Assembly: GCF_016428855.1 (NCBI RefSeq)
Contig: NZ_JAELTN010000050.1
Span: 1-35,779, forward strand
Reading direction: 5' to 3'
Length of the DNA stretch: 35,779 nt
Source: Pedobacter sp. ASV28
GTDB taxonomy: Bacteria > Bacteroidota > Bacteroidia > Sphingobacteriales > Sphingobacteriaceae
In this document: positions 33,601 through 35,779 of the stretch, one piece after another
How positions within the stretch are numbered: position 1 is the stretch's first letter
How the letters are laid out: the number at the start of each line of letters is the position of its first letter
Program-made: the position numbers and the translations under genes
The notes under the pieces: model-generated
What the model saw: the letters and a program-made list of their open reading frames with translations, nothing else
The model's database searches: none
Told to the model about the DNA's origin: nothing

Positions 33601-34121
33601 TCGGAGACTTTACCGCTGTTATGGAAAATAATGAGGCTAAACTGCGTTGGTATACGGTTTCAGAGAACAATAACAAGGAGTTTGTGCTGAGTAGAAGTAC
33701 AGATGGTAAGGTGTTTACGGAATTAGGTAGGGTAGTGGGGCATGGTAGCACCAACCAACAACAAAATTATTGGTTTGATGATAAGCAGCCCTATAATGGA
33801 ATTAATTACTATCGGCTACAGCAGTTGGATTTTGATGGGCAAATTGCACATCTTGGTGACAAAGTGCTGAATTTTACACTTGCTAGGGAAAGTTGGAGCG
33901 CTTATCCAAACCCTACAAAAGATAAAGTCAATATCGCATTTAATGACCATGTTTATACCGAAGCAAAATTGTTTAATGTTGCTGGACAACAACTCGCTGT
34001 TAAAACAGTTCTTCCCAATGATCGACTGGTGCGGTTTGATTTGTCTGGACTTCCTACGGGTGTATATATCGTAAAGTTAATGGGGGCAGGATTAAAGAGC
34101 ATAAGGGTTTTAAAACAGTAA
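30651..34121 (+). CDS. T9SS-secreted right-handed beta-helix protein
   Basis: 1156 residues. The signal peptide is 1-19 (ending LHAQ). Two tandem modules of about 470 residues (about 24-492 and 498-975) each open with a Gly-Ile-Val-Tyr-Val/Ile segment, then GxSWxNAA, AIKEIWxxxGxY, VYGGF/LYGGFxGxET and a beta-helix with repeated NCxF and GGG/GGA turns. Each closes with SPAINAG and DIGAYE/DLGAYE, the choice-of-anchor-Q end. A fibronectin-like domain (about 985-1075, LPIQLGDFTAV) and a T9SS type A sorting domain (about 1080-1156, YPNPTKDKVNI, GVYIVKL) follow. Such proteins are exported to the surface; polysaccharide binding or cleavage is possible, but no catalytic residues can be assigned. Confidence 0.92.
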   Translation: MKIKLTLLVLLCNFYLLHAQTIVPNKDGIVYVSEQGLGNKSGGSWTNAAEIRTAFIAAKTNTAIKEIWLKAGNYFPTTDNDRQKYLEIVRNLKVYGGFSGTETSVAERDLLSNFTILNGDIGTLGNKADNSYHLLVIWPKNEITITDQTIIDGITFKNANANSGGVINNELPLYMGAAIFVTVQDYDQKNYPIISNCKFLDNFANQGGAAVYYDGLLGTTEQFKIKDSYFENNVSAYTGGALMFFYDEAFLEASNTQQHYYNAEVDHCTFKHNTVNNNSQGRDAESSGGAICALGKGNLTVRNSIFYENITDITVTAHGYATYGNGSALAAVLKSNVVVYNSLFYNNSKAAIFNREAALKIVNSTIHHPSNVLISLSKAVSFEFYNSVAWNDAVNAPAILLPDNQPLNALIRNSILNATPLLILSSPALNVTSQNPLFNGANDFTLSRKSPAINAGEGALFGPDLSTAKDLAGNARLQKGSIDIGAYESLYNPQPLPDANGIVYIKQNGTGNFYGNSWANAAPELADALIAAKSNVAIKEIWVAGGIYKPLYSPEDGANFGTDKNRDNSFLLVKDIKLYGGFAGSETTLTQRNLNIMANKSILSGDFGNNDQLNGSGDSFAITNNGENAYHVVVSAGDLGLAELNGFTIKGGNANANTGILVNAQNIFRNNGGGMTNVGAASPLVANCRFEANNVYYGNGGGIFNGLASNPTITDCYFVNNTAFFVAGQGWGDEGGGAGMANLSSNPIIKRAVFSDNNTSGGRLGGAVYNELANPIFSNCLINRNVAGSGGGIFNYNSSPVLTNLNLNNNITLYNGAAVYNGGTSAPIITNVTIEGNRTTYVSSFGGGLYYAANSGGSIRNSIIWNNTNATAHAGREEIYSLNTGATKVNVLNSVIRDYHIATADLNYTVANVITADPKFVSVTDLSLQAGSPAINAGDKTLFDVGRIPDLSTNTTDLAGNPRINGIAIDLGAYEYQSTLPIQLGDFTAVMENNEAKLRWYTVSENNNKEFVLSRSTDGKVFTELGRVVGHGSTNQQQNYWFDDKQPYNGINYYRLQQLDFDGQIAHLGDKVLNFTLARESWSAYPNPTKDKVNIAFNDHVYTEAKLFNVAGQQLAVKTVLPNDRLVRFDLSGLPTGVYIVKLMGAGLKSIRVLKQ

Positions 34122-34127
34122 TGAACA

Positions 34128-34253
34128 ATGGCTGGAAAAAGGACGGATAAATTTTATATACTGATGGTTCTGCTTGCCTTGTTGCTTATTATATTGGTAT
34201 GGAGGTATTACCAATATAGGATTGGGCAGGTTGATGTTAGAATTAAGGATTGA
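34128..34253 (+). CDS. 41-residue single-helix membrane peptide
   Basis: ATG at 34128 to TGA at 34253. The sequence starts MAGKRTDKFYILM, followed by a hydrophobic helix (LLALLLIILVW, about 12-25) and a short basic tail ending VDVRIKD. The gene starts 6 bases after the beta-helix protein stop, so it would be co-transcribed. No family is recognised; short proteins of this composition can also occur by chance. Confidence 0.45.
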   Translation: MAGKRTDKFYILMVLLALLLIILVWRYYQYRIGQVDVRIKD

Positions 34254-34377
34254 TAAAGGGAAAGTGCTTTTCCAAAGAAGAACAATAAGAAGGTATTCGC
34301 CTTAGTATTGAAAATCTGCGTTTACCCTTAGGGTTGAAGAGAAGCTGATTGGAGTAGAACAGGATTAATTGGTGGCG

Positions 34378-34429
34378 TTAGCTAATATCTTCTTGAATTT
34401 TTTCTCAAGAAGATATTGGACTAAGCTAA
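34378..34429. repeat. Strong 19-base-pair stem-loop
   Basis: AATATCTTCTTGA (34384-34396) pairs perfectly with TCAAGAAGATATT (34405-34417) around an 8-base loop. TTAGCT (34378-34383) pairs with AGCTAA (34424-34429) beyond a 6-base bulge on the right. No T-run follows. Confidence 0.6.
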
Positions 34430-34473
34430 AGTTACTTGATGAAGGCCAGTTAGTTCCAAGATTTGTAGCCAAA

Positions 34474-34632
34474 TCAGAATCTTAAATTGAACTTTACAAA
34501 TACGCTGCTAACTATCATTTTAGGTCGCTGATGATGGACTGCTTTAATAGGCAAGAAATCGTTGAGGGTTTTGATTTGCCCATATAGAGCAGAGAATAAG
34601 TCATTACCCAGGTAGTTTGAAATAAGCAGCAT
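34474..34632 (-). pseudogene. Possible remnant of an outer-membrane barrel protein
   Basis: The minus strand reads 52 residues from ATG at 34632 to TGA. The end, MIVSSVFVKFNLRF, alternates polar and hydrophobic residues and finishes in Phe, like the last strand of outer-membrane barrels. Upstream the frame is closed by a stop (TAA) four residues before position 34632. It looks like the C-terminus of a longer gene whose body is gone. A short chance frame remains possible. Confidence 0.3.
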
Positions 34633-34652
34633 TGACCAAGGTTCAATTATTC

Positions 34653-34718
34653 AAATCTTTCTAATTTAAAGATTTCTATCTTTTTAACATTGTTAAAATA
34701 CCCATTAATGAGTATTTT
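34653..34718. promoter_or_regulatory. Three consecutive hairpins before the 34746 gene
   Basis: AAATCTTT/AAAGATTT (34653-34675) is followed closely by a T-run. TTTTAAC-ATT-GTTAAAA (34682-34698) is a 17-base operator-like palindrome. AAAATAC/GTATTTT (34695-34718) runs into TTTTTT. Together they could end upstream transcription and control the next unit. Confidence 0.45.
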
Positions 34719-34745
34719 TTGCTAAATAAACTTAAGCGAAATTGC

Positions 34746-34979
34746 ATGGGTAAATCATTTATATATACATGCTATTGTTTTTTGTGTTCGGTCTGCCATT
34801 GCATTGTAGTTGGGCAGGGGCATGTGCAACAGGTTAATGTAGGTCCTACTAAAGAGAATAGCATCAAAAGAGAAAAGGCTAAACGATTGGAAGTAATTAG
34901 TTGGCAGAGGTTATTCGATATTAAATCTGTAAATATTCGACTATTGGTTGGCGAGTACACCAACCGAAATCCTAAATAA
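34746..34979 (+). CDS. Small exported protein of unknown function
   Basis: 77 residues from ATG at 34746; an in-frame TTG at 34719 is less likely because it would put charged residues ahead of the signal peptide. Residues 1-22 (FIYTCYCFLCSVCHCIVVG) are hydrophobic and unusually rich in Cys. The rest is basic. No family is recognised. It ends 18 bases before the next gene and is probably co-transcribed with it. Confidence 0.5.
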   Translation: MGKSFIYTCYCFLCSVCHCIVVGQGHVQQVNVGPTKENSIKREKAKRLEVISWQRLFDIKSVNIRLLVGEYTNRNPK

Positions 34980-34997
34980 CGTTAAAACTCAAATATC

Positions 34998-35779
34998 ATG
35001 AAACTAAAATTATATTTATTAATAGGGATTTTATTTATTGGAACAACACTCAAAGCGCAACAAAAAAACATCAAACTCGAAGATGTTGTAAATGAACAAT
35101 TTGGAACGCTGTTGGAAAGTCTGCTTTTGGATGGGAAAATTGATGAAGTAAATGCAAAAACTTATCTTGAAACGGTTTTTGGGTATGATCAATCAGTAAA
35201 CAATTATATTCAAGGTTTAAACCTGACACAACAAATACAAAGTATAGGAAAAGGAAATTTATCTTTTGATAATTATGTAAAAGCCCTTGGTTCCAATTTA
35301 TTTAATTTAATTCCTGTTCAATATCAACAACAACTTGCTAAGAACCCTAATTATATAGGTTGGAAATTGGGTCAGGAAATGAATAATGGAAAAGTAAGTA
35401 CAGAAACTATGGGTAATGCTATTACTATACTAGTAGATAGTTATAAGGAAAACCAAAAAAACAAACTCATCATTGAGAAACTGAAACAAATAACACCCCA
35501 AATCAGTAGCTTAAAAACAACAGCTACTGAAAAACTAATGGTAATCAATGATAGCAGTAATGTTGATAACTGGAAATTAAATCCTGTAAAAATCAAAAAA
35601 GGGTTCTTCTCTGATGAATCTACCTACAATAAAGTGACGATAGAAACTGGAAATTTAATATTAGATCCTACTGAGGGATATGCCGATAGATTTCTTAATA
35701 TTTATAAAAACAAAGAGAAATTTGATTTTTCAAAAGATTTCAAAATAACAATCAAAGGCAGATTAGACCCCTATACTTA
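34998..35779 (+). CDS. Exported protein, C-terminus cut by the contig end
   Basis: 260 codons are visible from ATG at 34998, with no stop before the edge. The signal peptide is 1-20 (LYLLIGILFIGTTLKA). Residues 25-190 are Gln/Asn/Lys-rich and helical, with a coiled-coil-like stretch near 150-180 (YKENQKNKLIIEKLKQI). From about 195 a beta-rich part begins (NWKLNPVKIKKGFF, FDFSKDFKITIKGRL), which looks like the start of a jelly-roll domain. No family is assigned. Confidence 0.78.
   Translation, partial: MKLKLYLLIGILFIGTTLKAQQKNIKLEDVVNEQFGTLLESLLLDGKIDEVNAKTYLETVFGYDQSVNNYIQGLNLTQQIQSIGKGNLSFDNYVKALGSNLFNLIPVQYQQQLAKNPNYIGWKLGQEMNNGKVSTETMGNAITILVDSYKENQKNKLIIEKLKQITPQISSLKTTATEKLMVINDSSNVDNWKLNPVKIKKGFFSDESTYNKVTIETGNLILDPTEGYADRFLNIYKNKEKFDFSKDFKITIKGRLDPYT

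Larger units (their letters stand above)
34254..34745. other. Spacer with hairpins and no clear intact gene
   Basis: About 490 bases with stops in all frames apart from short stretches. It holds a strong stem-loop at 34378-34429, a possible C-terminal outer-membrane-protein fragment on the minus strand (34474-34632), and three short hairpins at 34653-34718 just before the next gene. The pattern suggests decay of an older gene. Confidence 0.5.

Noticed and set aside
34222..34305. Short frame ending RRTIRRYSP, reminiscent of a nitroreductase N-terminus
   Set aside because: Only 23 residues, overlaps the 41-residue membrane peptide frame, and ends in a stop with no continuation in another frame.
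34368..34494. Short plus-strand frame containing NIFLNFFSRRYWTKL
   Set aside because: No start codon after the preceding stop and it covers the stem-loop at 34378-34429, which imposes the sequence.

Overview
The window reads as the end of an assembled contig from a member of the Bacteroidota, most likely a Sphingobacteriaceae species close to Pedobacter. Reasons: a SusC/SusD pair with an upstream ECF sigma factor and FecR; a fused SecDF; a type IX secretion (T9SS) C-terminal domain; AT-rich spacers without clear Shine-Dalgarno sites; and several promoters matching the Bacteroidota -7 element TAnnTTTG. Bases 1-40 are not genomic: they match a Nextera/Tn5 sequencing adapter, so the first gene (a thermonuclease) is cut by library or assembly ends. 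The right edge cuts another gene.

Layout. (1) 41-435: truncated secreted SNase-like nuclease and a small Cys-rich partner gene, minus strand. (2) 494-5436: a compact eight-gene minus-strand operon in the order DUF4177, YidD-like, YegP-like (DUF1508), PD-(D/E)XK protein (HsdR_N), four-helix membrane protein (DUF6804-like), TerB-like protein, membrane coiled-coil protein, secreted VWA protein. I do not recognise it as a named system; it is the best candidate here for something undescribed. (3) 5655-7999: LuxR-type response regulator and TPR histidine kinase. (4) 8064-8733: perfect-palindrome terminator, a Gly/Thr-rich secreted peptide gene, then a spacer dense in inverted repeats. (5) 8734-9723: a single-pass membrane protein of unknown role. 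A near-identical 18-base motif sits about 20 bases upstream of the -7 elements of both the eight-gene operon and this gene, suggesting one regulator for both.

(6) 9739-12320: NDH-2, methylglyoxal synthase and HMG-CoA lyase in an overlapping operon. (7) 12500-19632: ECF sigma, FecR, SusC, SusD nutrient-uptake locus. (8) 19819-24229: secDF, then folA and thyA, all minus. (9) 24408-27566: plus-strand DUF1287, ispE, OsmC-like and metZ genes. (10) 27575-27690: a dispersed-repeat-like inverted repeat, followed by a CvfB-like S1 RNA-binding protein (minus).

(11) 28770-34253: a membrane-tethered TPR/HTH regulator, a 1156-residue T9SS-secreted beta-helix protein with an internal duplication, and a 41-residue membrane peptide. 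(12) 34254-35779: a decayed-looking spacer with hairpins and a possible outer-membrane-protein fragment, then a small secreted protein and a truncated secreted protein. No rRNA, tRNA, CRISPR array or intact insertion sequence was seen.
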